Source of the DNA: UKL13-2 sp044229235
GTDB lineage: Bacteria > Pseudomonadota > Gammaproteobacteria > Burkholderiales > Usitatibacteraceae
NCBI GenBank assembly: GCA_044229235.1
Contig: JBGATH010000004.1
Coordinates: forward strand, 62,001 to 126,000
Direction of reading: 5' to 3'
Length of the DNA stretch: 64,000 bases
Shown: one piece after another, positions 28,624-39,200 of the stretch
Numbering within the stretch: position 1 is the first letter of the stretch
Layout: each line of letters begins with the position of its first letter
Made by a program: the position numbers and the translations under genes
Notes under the pieces: generated by a model
Seen by the model: only the letters and a program-made list of their open reading frames with translations
What the model was told of the DNA's origin: nothing
Database searches by the model: none

Positions 28624-29436
28624 ATGAGCCAGGCCATCTTCCTCTCCTACGCGTCCGAAGATACCGACGCCGCGCGCCGCATTTGCGAAGCCCTGCGGGC
28701 GGCAGGATTGGAGGTGTGGTTCGATCAATCCGAGCTGCGCGGCGGCGACGCGTGGGATGCGTCGATTCGCAAGCAGATCAAGGAGTGCACGCTGTTTGTG
28801 CCGATCATTTCGGCCAGCACCGATGCACGCGCCGAGGGTTACTTCCGCCTGGAGTGGAAACTCGCTGTCGATCGTTCACATCTCATGGCGGATGACGCAC
28901 CGTGCTTCTTTCCGGTCATTCTGGGCGACCTGGCGGAGCCGTCCGCGCGTGTTCCGGATCGCTTTCGCGAGCGGCAGTGGACGCGCATCGGCGATGACGG
29001 CAGTGTGGCGGCAGTCGCGCAGCGTATCGCCAAAGTCGTTGCTGGTCACGGCGATTCGAGCGAAATGCTGCCAAACACCGCGCCCGTATTGGCGTTTGCG
29101 CAAACGGACCCGACGCTTGCGGGGGCGCGCGATGACCGCGGTGGGTATGGTTGCGCTCGCGGCCGTGGGGACGGCGAGCTGGATGCTGATGCGCGCGCGG
29201 CCCGGCGCCGAAAACGCGAGCGGGACAGACGGCGCCAATTCGGGCCTGCCGCGCGATCCGCAGGTCCGACGCGCCGTGCAACTAATCTCGTCACTCGACG
29301 CCTCAGCTGCCGAGACGATCCTGGCCGAGGAACTGGTCAAACAAATCCTTGCCGCGCGCCCGGCCGATGTGGAGGCCAATGTCGCCATGGCGAGCGTTCA
29401 ATCCTACATGTTGCGGCGCGGTTACGACATCAGTGA
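28624..29436 (+). CDS. TIR-array gene 1, TIR part (frameshifted)
   Basis: The first 145 residues form a full TIR domain (AIFLSYASEDTDAARRICEAL, VWFDQSELRGGDAWDASIRK, EGYFRLEWKLAVDRSH with probable catalytic Glu 77). At G-run 29121-29125 the reading frame slips: after about residue 166 it continues to 29436 as low-complexity Arg/Asp/Gly sequence. The proper continuation, a membrane helix and TPR region, lies in the next frame (29132-30475). One G fewer would restore a TIR-TM-TPR protein of about 617 residues, like the neighbour at 30472. The linker GDSSEMLPNTAPVLAF is a drifted copy of the repeat-derived linker. It could be a pseudogene, a phase-variable gene or a sequence error. Confidence 0.7.
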   Translation: MSQAIFLSYASEDTDAARRICEALRAAGLEVWFDQSELRGGDAWDASIRKQIKECTLFVPIISASTDARAEGYFRLEWKLAVDRSHLMADDAPCFFPVILGDLAEPSARVPDRFRERQWTRIGDDGSVAAVAQRIAKVVAGHGDSSEMLPNTAPVLAFAQTDPTLAGARDDRGGYGCARGRGDGELDADARAARRRKRERDRRRQFGPAARSAGPTRRATNLVTRRLSCRDDPGRGTGQTNPCRAPGRCGGQCRHGERSILHVAARLRHQ

Positions 29437-30475
29437 AGCCCGCATCGCGGAATTGCGGCGTTCCGCCGAACGCGCACTGGCGCTGAGTCCGGACGATCCC
29501 GATGCCAAGGCCGCGATGGCGAGCTACCTGACCGACCGGCGCATCGAATTGCCGCGCGCGCAAAAACTTCTTGACGAGGCGGTCGCCGCGCGCCCGGACG
29601 AACCGTCCTACTATCGGCAGCGCGTGACGGTCATCGTCCTGACGCCCGGTGTGTCCGCCGAAACCGTCGTCGCCGCCGCAAAGGCCGTGGTGGCACGCTT
29701 CCCAAACGATGCGCTGTCCCATTACGATCTTGCGCGCCGCTTCCGGGACCTTCGCATGCTCGATGAATCGGCAGCGGCCCTCGACCGCACGATCGCCATT
29801 TCGCCGATCGCGAACGCGGTGATGCAGCGTGCTCGCCTGAAGATCTTTCTGGACGGCGATCTTGAGGGGGGCAAGGCGTTGCTCGAGCGCGTGCCCGAGC
29901 GGGCGCGCACGCAGGAGCGCTATGCCGTAACGGCGGCAGCATACGCGATGGCGAGCGGCAACTATGCGCTGGGTCTGGCGAGGCTGGCAGGAGTGGCAAC
30001 ACCCTGGATCAGCGATTGGCAATACACCGGCCCCACGCAACTGTGGGTAGGCGAGTTGCTGCTGCAATCGGGCAAGGCCGACGCCGCGCGCCTGCGTTTC
30101 GAGGAGGCCGACCGTGAGCTCGCGCGCAAGACCGTCGAACAGGCCCGTACCACCAACATCGCCTTTCTGGATGTCTGGCTGAAACTGCGCCTGGGCAAAT
30201 TGGTCGACGCCCGCGCCAAGAACGCCAGGCTCATGAAGGAGGTGAACCGGCCTTTCCGATTGAACCTGTTTTTCGACTGGGTATTTCATTTTCTCCCGCT
30301 GCAAGCGCTGCTCGGCCAGCGGGAGATCGCACTGACCCTGATGCGTGAAGCGATCGCCTATCCCGAGGGCCGGCGTATTTTGCGCAATGCGATCAGGCTG
30401 GATCGGCGCCTCGAAAAATTCGGCATGGATCGCGAAGTCGTCGCATTGCTCGCCGACCCCGCGAAGGCGCCATGA
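29132..30475 (+). CDS. TIR-array gene 1, membrane/TPR part (frameshifted remainder)
   Basis: From ATG 29132 this gives about 447 residues: a membrane helix at once (MTAVGMVALAAVGTASWMLM), then TPR-like repeats (RRSAERALALSPDDPDAKAAM, ALSHYDLARRFRDLRMLDESAAALDRTI) and a conserved tail (NAIRLDRRLEKFGMDREVVALLADPAKAP). The protein parallels residues 177-621 of the gene at 30472 through its whole length. It could be made as a separate membrane-bound TPR protein by re-initiation, but the simplest reading is the 3' part of a frameshifted gene. Its stop overlaps the next TIR gene by ATGA. Confidence 0.65.
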   Translation: MTAVGMVALAAVGTASWMLMRARPGAENASGTDGANSGLPRDPQVRRAVQLISSLDASAAETILAEELVKQILAARPADVEANVAMASVQSYMLRRGYDISEARIAELRRSAERALALSPDDPDAKAAMASYLTDRRIELPRAQKLLDEAVAARPDEPSYYRQRVTVIVLTPGVSAETVVAAAKAVVARFPNDALSHYDLARRFRDLRMLDESAAALDRTIAISPIANAVMQRARLKIFLDGDLEGGKALLERVPERARTQERYAVTAAAYAMASGNYALGLARLAGVATPWISDWQYTGPTQLWVGELLLQSGKADAARLRFEEADRELARKTVEQARTTNIAFLDVWLKLRLGKLVDARAKNARLMKEVNRPFRLNLFFDWVFHFLPLQALLGQREIALTLMREAIAYPEGRRILRNAIRLDRRLEKFGMDREVVALLADPAKAP

Positions 30476-32337
30476 CCCAGGCCATCTTCCTCTCCTACGC
30501 CTCGCAAGACGCCGACGCTGCAAGACGCATCTGCGACGCCCTGCGCGCGACTGGCCTTGAAGTCTGGTTCGATCAAAGCGAACTGCGTGGTGGCGATGCG
30601 TGGGATGCGTCGATCCGCAAGCAGATCAAGGAATGCGCGCTGTTCGTGCCGATTATTTCGGCCAGCACCGATGCACGCGCCGAGGGATACTTCCGCCTGG
30701 AGTGGAAACTCGCTGTCGATCGGTCCCACCTGATGGCGGATGACCAGGCGTTTTTTGTGCCGGTGATTTTGGGCGAGACCGTTGACGCGACGGCACGCGT
30801 GCCGGACGTATTTCGGGCCAGACAATGGACGCGGGTGACTGACGATGCGTCAGTCAGGCAATTCGCGGAGCGCATCGCCAAACTTGTTTCCGGCGCATCC
30901 CTTGAAGGTAATGCGCAGTCCGCCGGCGAAAAACTGTCACCCGCAATCGCGCAATCAACCGATGTGGCCAAGCCGGTGCAACCCAAGCGGCGTCGCGTGT
31001 TGCAGCTCACATACCTCGGCGCAGGCTTGGTCGCGGCGGGCGGCTTCACCGGCCTGGCCATATGGCAGCCGTGGAAGAAAACAACCGACGCCGCCAAAGC
31101 AGGGACCGCCACGCTCGATCCAACCCTCAAGCGCGCCATCGACATTATCGAATCAACGAACACGATCATGTCTGACGTCACGCTGGCTGAGGACCTGGTG
31201 AAAGGTGTACTCGATCAGCGCCCCACCGATGTCGATGCCACCATTGCGATGGCGCGCATCCATACGTACTTGTTGCTGCGCGGCTGGGATCGATCTGAAG
31301 AGCGCTTCGCCAACGGCAAGCGATTTTCCGAGCGTGCGTTGGCGCTGGCGCCGAATAACCCGGATGCGCTCGGTGCCATGGTCACTTACCTGTACATGCG
31401 ACGGGTCGATCTGCCGCTCGCGGCCAAACTGGCCCGTGATGCCCTGGCGCTGGCCCCCGACAATCCTTACCACTATCGGATGCTGACGAATGTGCTCTCG
31501 TCGACGTCCGGTATCTCCGACGATGAGAAGTTTGCGGCGGCGAAGCAACTCGCCGACCGCTTCCCCAAGGATGCACTCGCGCAATACGAAGCGGGACGTC
31601 TGAGTCGTGACCTGGACAGAACCGAGGATGCGGGGCGGTATTTCGATCTTGCCATCAGGCACGGGCCGGTGGCGACCGCAATCATGGCGCAGGCGCGACT
31701 CAGGCTGTGGATCCATAACGACATCGCCGGCATGAAGGCCCTGCTCGATTCCCTGCCAGAGCGCCAGCGTGCAACCGATCGCGCCGTGATGAGTCAGGTA
31801 CTGTACGGCATCGCTACCCGGGACTTTGGTCGCTCGATGGCTGCGTTGGCATCATTTCCCGATCCGTGGATGAGTGATTACGACTACACCGGGCCGACTG
31901 CGCTCATCGTTGGCGAAGTTCTGCTGCTTCAGGGTAAAGCCGCGCTGGCAAAGATACGCTTCGGCGAAGCGCAAGCGGAACTCGCGCGGCGCAAGCCGGT
32001 CATCACGCGAAATTTCAACACGGTCTGGCTCGACTCGTGGCTGCTGATGCGCCTTGGCAAACTGGACGAAGCCCGGCAGCGCAACAACATCGTCCATCAG
32101 GAGCTCTTGCGTCCCTATCGAATCAACTCAGCGAGTTCGTGGATGTTCAGCCCCATCCCCAGAAATCTGTTGCTGGGCGAACGCGGCAAAGCGCTGGAAC
32201 TGTTGGGTGAAGCCGCCAAATCGCCATCTAGCCGCACCTTTATCGCAAACGCCATGCAGATCGACCCGCGCATGGCACCGTTTCGCAACGACAAAGAGAT
32301 CATGGCCTTGTTGTCGGAACCAAAGAAGGCGCCATGA
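30472..32337 (+). CDS. TIR-array gene 2: TIR - membrane helix - TPR
   Basis: 621 residues, intact. TIR domain 1-140 (AIFLSYASQDADAARRI, DQSELRGGDAWDASIRK, EGYFRLEWKLAVDRS, Glu 77). A linker of about 35 residues follows, then one membrane helix (about 178-198, LQLTYLGAGLVAAGGFTGLAIW). The outer or distal part is TPR-like (RFSERALALAPNNPDALGAM, DRFPKDALAQYEAGRLSRDLDRTEDAGRYFDLAI) and ends NAMQIDPRMAPFRNDKEIMALLSEPKKAP. It is the closest relative of gene 1. The start overlaps the previous stop, and the stop overlaps the next start, by ATGA. The topology suggests a sensor with cytoplasmic TIR. Confidence 0.85.
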   Translation: MTQAIFLSYASQDADAARRICDALRATGLEVWFDQSELRGGDAWDASIRKQIKECALFVPIISASTDARAEGYFRLEWKLAVDRSHLMADDQAFFVPVILGETVDATARVPDVFRARQWTRVTDDASVRQFAERIAKLVSGASLEGNAQSAGEKLSPAIAQSTDVAKPVQPKRRRVLQLTYLGAGLVAAGGFTGLAIWQPWKKTTDAAKAGTATLDPTLKRAIDIIESTNTIMSDVTLAEDLVKGVLDQRPTDVDATIAMARIHTYLLLRGWDRSEERFANGKRFSERALALAPNNPDALGAMVTYLYMRRVDLPLAAKLARDALALAPDNPYHYRMLTNVLSSTSGISDDEKFAAAKQLADRFPKDALAQYEAGRLSRDLDRTEDAGRYFDLAIRHGPVATAIMAQARLRLWIHNDIAGMKALLDSLPERQRATDRAVMSQVLYGIATRDFGRSMAALASFPDPWMSDYDYTGPTALIVGEVLLLQGKAALAKIRFGEAQAELARRKPVITRNFNTVWLDSWLLMRLGKLDEARQRNNIVHQELLRPYRINSASSWMFSPIPRNLLLGERGKALELLGEAAKSPSSRTFIANAMQIDPRMAPFRNDKEIMALLSEPKKAP

Positions 32338-34247
32338 CCCAGGCGCTCTTTCTTTCCTACGCCTCGCAGGACGCCGATGCCGCCCGCCGCATCTGCGACG
32401 CGTTGCGTGCGGAAGGATTGGATGTGTGGTTCGATCAATCCGAACTGCGCGGCGGGGAGGCGTGGGACGCGTCGATTCGCAAGCAGATCAAGGAATGCGC
32501 GCTGTTCGTGCCGATCATCTCGGCGAATACCAACGCTCGCGAAGAAGGGTACTTTCGCCGCGAGTGGAATCTGGCCGTCAATCGCATGCTCGATATGGCC
32601 GAGCACAAGGCGTTTCTATTGCCGGTAATTCTTGATGGTGTTTCGGAACCTGCCGCCGTCGTGCCGGACAAGTTTCGCGAGCGGCAATGGTCCAGGCTCG
32701 TCAGTGATGGCGAAATCAGCGCATTCGCAAAGCGGGCAGCCAAGCTGCTTGTCGGGACCGAACCATCAGGCATCAATGCCCCGAAAGTTGCACCAGAGCT
32801 TGAGTATTCAAAAACGACTGCTGCGCCAGTCAGGCCTGACGACACGCCTTCGATCGCTGTGCTGCCATTCGTCAACATGAGCCGCGACGAGGAGAACGAA
32901 TACTTTGCCGACGGTCTGGCCGAAGAATTGTTGAACGTCATTGCCCGGATTCGTGGCCTTCGTGTGGCCGCGCGCACGTCATCGTTCAGTTTCAAGGGCA
33001 AGGACGCGGATATCCAGACGATTGCCGCAAGGCTAAATGTTGCGAATATTCTCGAAGGCAGCGTACGGAAGGCCGGCAAGCGCATTCGCGTCACCGCGCA
33101 ATTGATCAACGCGGCTGATGGCTATCACCTGTGGTCGGAAACCTATGATCGCGAGCTCGATGATATTTTTGCAGTACAGGACGATATCGCGCAGGCCGTG
33201 GTGAAGGAATTGCAAGCAACGCTGAAGCTGCCCGTAAGCGCCAGCATGGTTGCCGCCGAGGTGAAAACTGCGAACAAAGGCCGCGCCGAAAACGCCGAAG
33301 CCCATCGGCTGTGGCTGCAAGCGAAACACCTATTCAAGCGCGCCAATGTGAGCGACCGCGAGACAGCCATTGCCTACTATCGAAAGGCGCTTGCCATCGA
33401 CCCCGAATTCGCCGTCGCCTGGGGCGATCTGGCGCACGCACTCTATTGGCGTACGGCGAATAGCGGGGGGGAGCTTGCCGTTGAAGACTATATGCCGGGC
33501 TTTGCGGAGGCCAGGGCCGCCGCGGAACGGGCGCTGGCTTTGGAACCGGATTTGCCCGAAGCGCTGGTCGCGATGGCGTACATACTGGGCTCGATGAATT
33601 GGGACATGGCTGGCAGTTTGCGCCTGATTCGCAAGGCCTTGGCGCTGGCCCCCGGAGACGCCGAGGTCGCGCATGCCGGCGCGATATTCATGTTGTGCAA
33701 TGGCTATTTCGATGAGGCACTGGCGCTGGCCAGACGCGTGAGTGAACTCGACCCATTGAACGACGCCGGCATCCTGATGGAAGCGCGAACACATTTGTTC
33801 GCCGGCCGCCTGTCCGAAGCGGAAGCCGGTTGCCGCAAAGCCATCGAGATGAACCCACTAGGCCGCTGGCGTCACGGCATGCTGGTGTTGGTGCTACTGG
33901 CGCAAGGAAAGTTGGAAGGCGCCGAGCGCGCGGTGGACAATGGTATGCAACAACCGGAATACCGTTTGTTGCATTTGCTGTTTGTGCGCTGGACCCAGGG
34001 GCGGCGCGAAGAATCGGATCGCCTGCTCGCGGAGCTGAAGGAAAAATACGCCGCCGTATTCGCCTACCAGCTCGCACAGGCACACGCCTGGCGCGGCGAA
34101 AACAACGAGGCATTCGCGTGGCTGGAGACCTGCTACAACCAACACGACCCGGGTGCGCATTGGACGATGGTCGATATCGTGTTTGCGTCGCTGCGCAGCG
34201 ATGCGCGCTGGCCGGACATGCTGAAGAGACTGGGCCTTTATGATTAG
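32334..34247 (+). CDS. TIR-array gene 3: TIR - TolB-like - TPR
   Basis: 637 residues without a membrane helix. TIR 1-140 (Glu 77 in FRREW). Residues 175-300 are the TolB-like module (SIAVLPFVNMSRDEENEYFADGLAEELLNV, RTSSFSFKGK, ILEGSVRKAGKRIRVTAQLI, HLWSETYDRELDDIFAVQDDIAQAVV). The rest is TPR (YYRKALAIDPEFAVAWGDLAHAL, ALEPDLPEALVAMAYILGSMNWDMAGSLRL). TolB-like/TPR modules are usually fused to winged helix regulators, kinases or cyclases; here TIR takes that place. A drifted linker INAPKVAPELEYS sits at 145-160. Confidence 0.85.
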   Translation: MTQALFLSYASQDADAARRICDALRAEGLDVWFDQSELRGGEAWDASIRKQIKECALFVPIISANTNAREEGYFRREWNLAVNRMLDMAEHKAFLLPVILDGVSEPAAVVPDKFRERQWSRLVSDGEISAFAKRAAKLLVGTEPSGINAPKVAPELEYSKTTAAPVRPDDTPSIAVLPFVNMSRDEENEYFADGLAEELLNVIARIRGLRVAARTSSFSFKGKDADIQTIAARLNVANILEGSVRKAGKRIRVTAQLINAADGYHLWSETYDRELDDIFAVQDDIAQAVVKELQATLKLPVSASMVAAEVKTANKGRAENAEAHRLWLQAKHLFKRANVSDRETAIAYYRKALAIDPEFAVAWGDLAHALYWRTANSGGELAVEDYMPGFAEARAAAERALALEPDLPEALVAMAYILGSMNWDMAGSLRLIRKALALAPGDAEVAHAGAIFMLCNGYFDEALALARRVSELDPLNDAGILMEARTHLFAGRLSEAEAGCRKAIEMNPLGRWRHGMLVLVLLAQGKLEGAERAVDNGMQQPEYRLLHLLFVRWTQGRREESDRLLAELKEKYAAVFAYQLAQAHAWRGENNEAFAWLETCYNQHDPGAHWTMVDIVFASLRSDARWPDMLKRLGLYD

Positions 34248-34253
34248 GCGACC

Positions 34254-36248
34254 ATGACGAAGCCTTGCAGGGCCATATTTCTTTCCTATTCCTCCGACGA
34301 TGCGGACGCTGCGCGCCGCATCTGCGATGCACTGCGCGCGGCGGGGCTGGAAGTCTGGTTCGATCTGTCCGAATTGCGCGGCGGCGATGCCTGGGATGCC
34401 TCGATTCGCAAGCAGATAAAAGAATGTGCGCTGTTCGTGCCGATCATTTCGGCAAATTCGCAGGCGCGAAGCGAAGGCTATTTCCGCCTCGAATGGAAGC
34501 TGGCGGTCGATCGATCCCACCTGATGGCGACCGAGCGGGCCTTCCTGCTGCCGGTTGTCATTGACGGGACGACCGAGGCTTCTGCGCTGGTTCCGGACAA
34601 GTTCCGCGAGGTGCAATGGACGCACCTTGCGGCTGATGCAGTCCCGGCGGCGTTCGTCGAGCATGCAGCGGGCCTGCTCGCGTCAGGAGCGCCGGTTGCA
34701 TCCGCAGCGACAACCGACACTTCAGTGCTCGCTGCGACGTTGACGCCGCCGTGCCCAGGCCGAGTGCCGCGCCGCGCCATGTTGTTCGGCGCCACTGCAT
34801 TCGTCGCTGCGCTTGTTGTGGCCGCCGCCGTGGTGTTTCAGATGAATTCACGCAATGCGGCAATCGGCTCCGTCGCAGTGCTGCCGTTCGAGAATGCAAC
34901 CGGCGATCCGGCCATCGAATACTTGAGCGACGGCATCTCCGAAAGCCTCATCAACAAACTCTCGGGCTTGGGTGGCCTGCGCGTCATTTCGCGCACCTCG
35001 GCATTCTCCTTCAAGGGCAAGAAGCTGGAACCGATGGAAATCGGCAGGAAGCTCGGTGTCGATGCCCTCATTTTGGGCAGCTTGGTGCAACGCGGCACCA
35101 GTCTGGCCATCAGTTCGGAACTGGTGCGCGTCAGCAATTCCTCCCAGATCTGGGGCGAGAAATACAGCCGGCAAGCGGACGACGTGCTGACGGTCGAAGC
35201 AGAAATCGCGACCACGATCGCGCAGACCTTGCGCCGCCAGCTCAGTGGCGACGAGAAGGCCAGGCTCGCGCGCACCGCGACTTCGGACCCCGAGGCCTAT
35301 CGCCTTTACCTCAAAGGGCGCAACTACCTCGTCGGCACGCAACAGGAAATGGACAAGAGCATCGACCTCTTGCAGCAAGCGGTGGCACGCGCGCCGGATT
35401 ACGCGCTGGCGCATGCCGGCCTCGCGGAGGTGTACACACGTCAAGCCTTCCTGCGCGGCAGCGGTCGCAAGGAGCCGCTGGAAAAAGCCAGCGCCGCTGT
35501 GAAGCGCGCGCTCGAGCTCGACCCCACGCTCGCCGAGGCCCACACCGCCCTCGGTCTTGTTCGCTTCTACTTCGAGTGGGACTGGGCTGGTGCTGAGGCC
35601 GAACTGCGCCGGGCGGTTGAACTCAACCCGGGCAGCAGTGCCGTCCATGAGGAATACGGAGGCTTTCTGACGGCGATGGGCCGCCTGGACGAGGGGCTCG
35701 CCCGCAGCACGGAGGCCGCACGGCTCGATCCGCTGTCGCTCGGGCCCGCGCATGATGTCGCCTTCAATGCCCTCGCCCGGGGCGACCACGAACTGGCGGC
35801 GGCAGGATTCCGCAAGACCATCGAAATCGATCCCAATTGGACGTGGGGATACATCAAGCTCGGACGTTCATGGGCCTACCAGAAGAGATGCAAGGAGTCC
35901 CTGGAACAAAGCGAAATCGGCGAACGAAAAATCGCCGGCGGCGCCGCGCCCCTTGCACGCTCCTGGCTGGCCAGGAACTACGCGTTGTGTGGCGATATGG
36001 CGCGTGCGCGGCAAAAGCTCGAAGAACTTCGTGCCCTGCAAGCGAAGCGCTACGTCGACCCGGTGATATTTGCCGACGTTCACCGCGCCCTCGGCGAAAC
36101 CGATGAAGCGTTGCGCTGGCTCGACAAGGCTTTCGCGGATCGGTCGCCCAATCTGGTGGGGGTGTCCCTGACCTACCGCTTCGACCCCGAGCTCGCCGGC
36201 AATGCGCGCTTCAAGGCGATCGTCGGTCGAATGGGATTTCCCAAATGA
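34254..36248 (+). CDS. TIR-array gene 4: TIR - membrane helix - TolB-like - TPR
   Basis: 664 residues. TIR 4-143 (AIFLSYSSDDADAARRI, Glu 80). A membrane helix at about 177-198 (LFGATAFVAALVVAAAVVFQM) is followed directly by the TolB-like module (GSVAVLPFENATGDPAIEYLSDGISESL, RTSAFSFKGKKLEPMEIGRKLGV, IWGEKYSRQADDVLTVEAEI). TPR repeats then run to the end (AVARAPDYALAHAGLAEVY, RALELDPTLAEAHTALGLVRFYFEWDWAGAEAEL). Its TIR differs more at silent sites from the other copies. It starts 6 bases after the previous stop and overlaps the next start by 4. Confidence 0.85.
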   Translation: MTKPCRAIFLSYSSDDADAARRICDALRAAGLEVWFDLSELRGGDAWDASIRKQIKECALFVPIISANSQARSEGYFRLEWKLAVDRSHLMATERAFLLPVVIDGTTEASALVPDKFREVQWTHLAADAVPAAFVEHAAGLLASGAPVASAATTDTSVLAATLTPPCPGRVPRRAMLFGATAFVAALVVAAAVVFQMNSRNAAIGSVAVLPFENATGDPAIEYLSDGISESLINKLSGLGGLRVISRTSAFSFKGKKLEPMEIGRKLGVDALILGSLVQRGTSLAISSELVRVSNSSQIWGEKYSRQADDVLTVEAEIATTIAQTLRRQLSGDEKARLARTATSDPEAYRLYLKGRNYLVGTQQEMDKSIDLLQQAVARAPDYALAHAGLAEVYTRQAFLRGSGRKEPLEKASAAVKRALELDPTLAEAHTALGLVRFYFEWDWAGAEAELRRAVELNPGSSAVHEEYGGFLTAMGRLDEGLARSTEAARLDPLSLGPAHDVAFNALARGDHELAAAGFRKTIEIDPNWTWGYIKLGRSWAYQKRCKESLEQSEIGERKIAGGAAPLARSWLARNYALCGDMARARQKLEELRALQAKRYVDPVIFADVHRALGETDEALRWLDKAFADRSPNLVGVSLTYRFDPELAGNARFKAIVGRMGFPK

Positions 36249-39200
36249 CGATGCAAGCCATCTTCCTCTCCTACGCCTCACAAGACGCCGACGCCGCGCG
36301 CCGCATCTGCGAGGCCCTGCGCGCGACCGGACTGGAGGTGTGGTTCGATCAATCCGAGCTGCGCGGCGGCGATGCGTGGGATGCTTCAATCAGGAAGCAG
36401 ATCAGGGAGTGCGCGATTTTCGTCCCGGTGATCACGCCTAACACCCAGGCTCGGGAGGAGGGCTACTTCCGGCTGGAATGGAAGCTGGCGGTGGATCGTT
36501 CGCACCTGATGGCCGACAACAAGGCGTTCTTAATGCCGGTGCTGCTGGGCGATGTACATGAAACTTCCGCGCTGGTGCCGGACAAGTTCCGCGAGCGGCA
36601 ATGGTCGAGATTGAACGACGACGCTGCGATTGCAGAATTCACCGCGCGGGTGGCCAAACTCATTGCTGGAAGAGGTTCGCAGGGCAAAAATGCTCTGGAG
36701 GCCGCGCCAATGCTTGCGACGACTCCATTTGCACCGGTCTCGGCACGCGTCGCCGACGAGGGATTCTGGGTCGCGGTACTGCCATTCAGACATCGTGGCA
36801 GCAACCCCGATCTTGTTGCGCTGGCAGAAGGCATTTCCGAAGACGTCGTGACCGGGCTTACGCGGTTCTCGTATCTGCGCGTGATCGCCCGCGGCGCCAC
36901 GTTGGCATTTTCCGGCGACACCGTTGACGTGCGAACTGCCGGCAATGCACTGGGTGCCCGCTATGTGATCGAGGGCAGCCTGCGTGGCGCCGGCGCGTCC
37001 TTGCGGGTCTCGGTGCAGTTGGTCGATGTGCATTCCGGCGCAACGCTATGGGCCGAAACTTACGAACGCCCGTTCAAGCCGGAAGATGTGTTTGCCTTGC
37101 AGGATGATCTCGTACCCCGCATCGTTTCCACCATCGCCGATTCGTACGGTGTGTTGGCGCACAGTATGAGCAGTCGGCTGCGTGATCGCGCGCCCGAACT
37201 GCTCACGCCCTACGAAGCGGTTCTGCGCAGTTTCGGTTACATGGAACGCCTGACGTCTCAGGATCATGCGGTGACCAGGGAGTTACTTGAACGCGCGGTG
37301 GAAAAGGCGCCGGACAACGCCGACTGTTGGGCGATGCTGTCGCAGGTGATCCTGCATGAGCTGACCAATGGTTTCAATCCGCTCCCCGATTCCGGCAGTC
37401 GTGTGCTTGCGGCCGCGCGGCGCGCTGTCGCGGCCGGCCCATCCAATCACCTTGCGTACCTGTATCTCGCCTGGGCCCTGCATTACAACGACGAACGCGA
37501 GGCGTCGCGTCATGCTGCAGAGCGGGCATTGGCACTCAACCCGGTTGACGCCAGCGCCAGCATGAGAATTGGCATGTTGATCGCCTTTACCGGCGACTGG
37601 GAAAAGGGTTGCGCGCTGGTCGAACGTGCCCGCCAGCTCAATCCCAATCACCCCGGTTTCTACTGGATTCCGCTGACGGCTGACGCGTATCGCCGGCTCG
37701 ATTATCGGGGGGCGCTCGAGGCGGCCCGCAAGATCAATATGCCGGGCTATTTCTACACGAACATGTGGTTTGCCTGCGCGCATGCCCAGCTGGGCGAGCG
37801 CGAGGCAGCCGCCAAGGCCCTGAGTGAATTGTTGGCACAACGACCGGACTTTGCCCTGATCGCGCGCTCGGCACTATCGGGTTTTGGCCTGTCGGCGGAA
37901 ATGGTTGAACACATTGTCGAAGGTCTGCGCAAGGCGGGGCTGCGGGTACCCGCTAGTGTTGCAGTGATGCAAAACGCGGCGACGGAAAACGTGCTCGTGC
38001 CGGCAGCCGAAGCGAATGTCTCGATCGCCGTGCTGGCCTTCGCCAATCGCAGCGCTAGCGCGGATGACGAGTACTTCTCCGACGGGCTCGCCGATGAGTT
38101 GCTCAGCGTGCTCGCCAAAATCAAGGGACTTCGTGTCGCCGCACGCACATCGGCCTTTTCCTTCAAGGGCAAGTCGGCGACGGTCGCGGAAATCGGCCAC
38201 GCCCTCAGCGTGCAAACCGTGCTCGAAGGCAGCGTCAGGAAATCGGGTAACCGCGCGCGCATCGCCGTTCAGTTGATCAAGGTGGCGGACGGTTACCACT
38301 TGTGGTCTGAGACCTACGATCGCACGCTCGATGACATCTTCGCGGTGCAAGACGACATCGCGCAATCTGTTGTGGCGGCGCTGCGCAAAACGCTGCTGGG
38401 GACAGCGCGCGACGCGCATGCAGCACAGCCGGTGGAGGGCGAAATTTCGCTCGCATCGGCGGGCCGCAGCGAGAACAGTGAAGCGTACGCGCTGTATCTG
38501 AAAGCGCGCTTTCTGGTGGGGCGGATGTCGCAAGCGGATGTCATGAATGCGGTCTCGTATCTCGAGGCCGCGCTGAAACTTGACTCCAATTTTGCGCGGG
38601 GCTATGCGGCGCTGGCCCACGCGCTCGTGCAGGGGGCAGTTTATGGCGTGTTCCCCATCGTCGAAACGGTCGCGCGCGCGCGTCGTGAGGTGCAACGTGC
38701 GTTGAGACTTGCGCCGGATCTTGTCGATGCGCATCTGGCACTGGGCCATATCCGGATGCATCAGGACTGGGACTGGGAGGCCGCAGAGGCATCGCTAGCC
38801 TGTGCCCATTCACATGCGCCCGGCAATGCCGCGGTGCTTCAAATGGCTGGTTATTTGCTGACCATTCGTGGACGGTACAGGGAAGCGGTCGGTTATTTTG
38901 AGCGCGCGATCAGTCTTGATCCCTTGAACGCCCAGGCATTCTTCTCTCTCAGCTTGCTCCTCGATGCCATGGGAGACTCGGTCGCTGCCCTCGACGCCGT
39001 GCAGGAGGCCCTGAAAATCGCGCCCGACGGGGTTGCATACCGCTATCTTGCCTGCCTCGTCCTGCTCACCCAGAAGCGCATCGAAGAGGCCATTGCGCTC
39101 GCGCAGGGTGACACGACCGAGTGGAGCCGGCTCGCCTCCCTCGCAGTGTTGAACCGCGCGGCGGGGCGCGTGACGGAAGCGGAATCGTACTTACAGGCGC

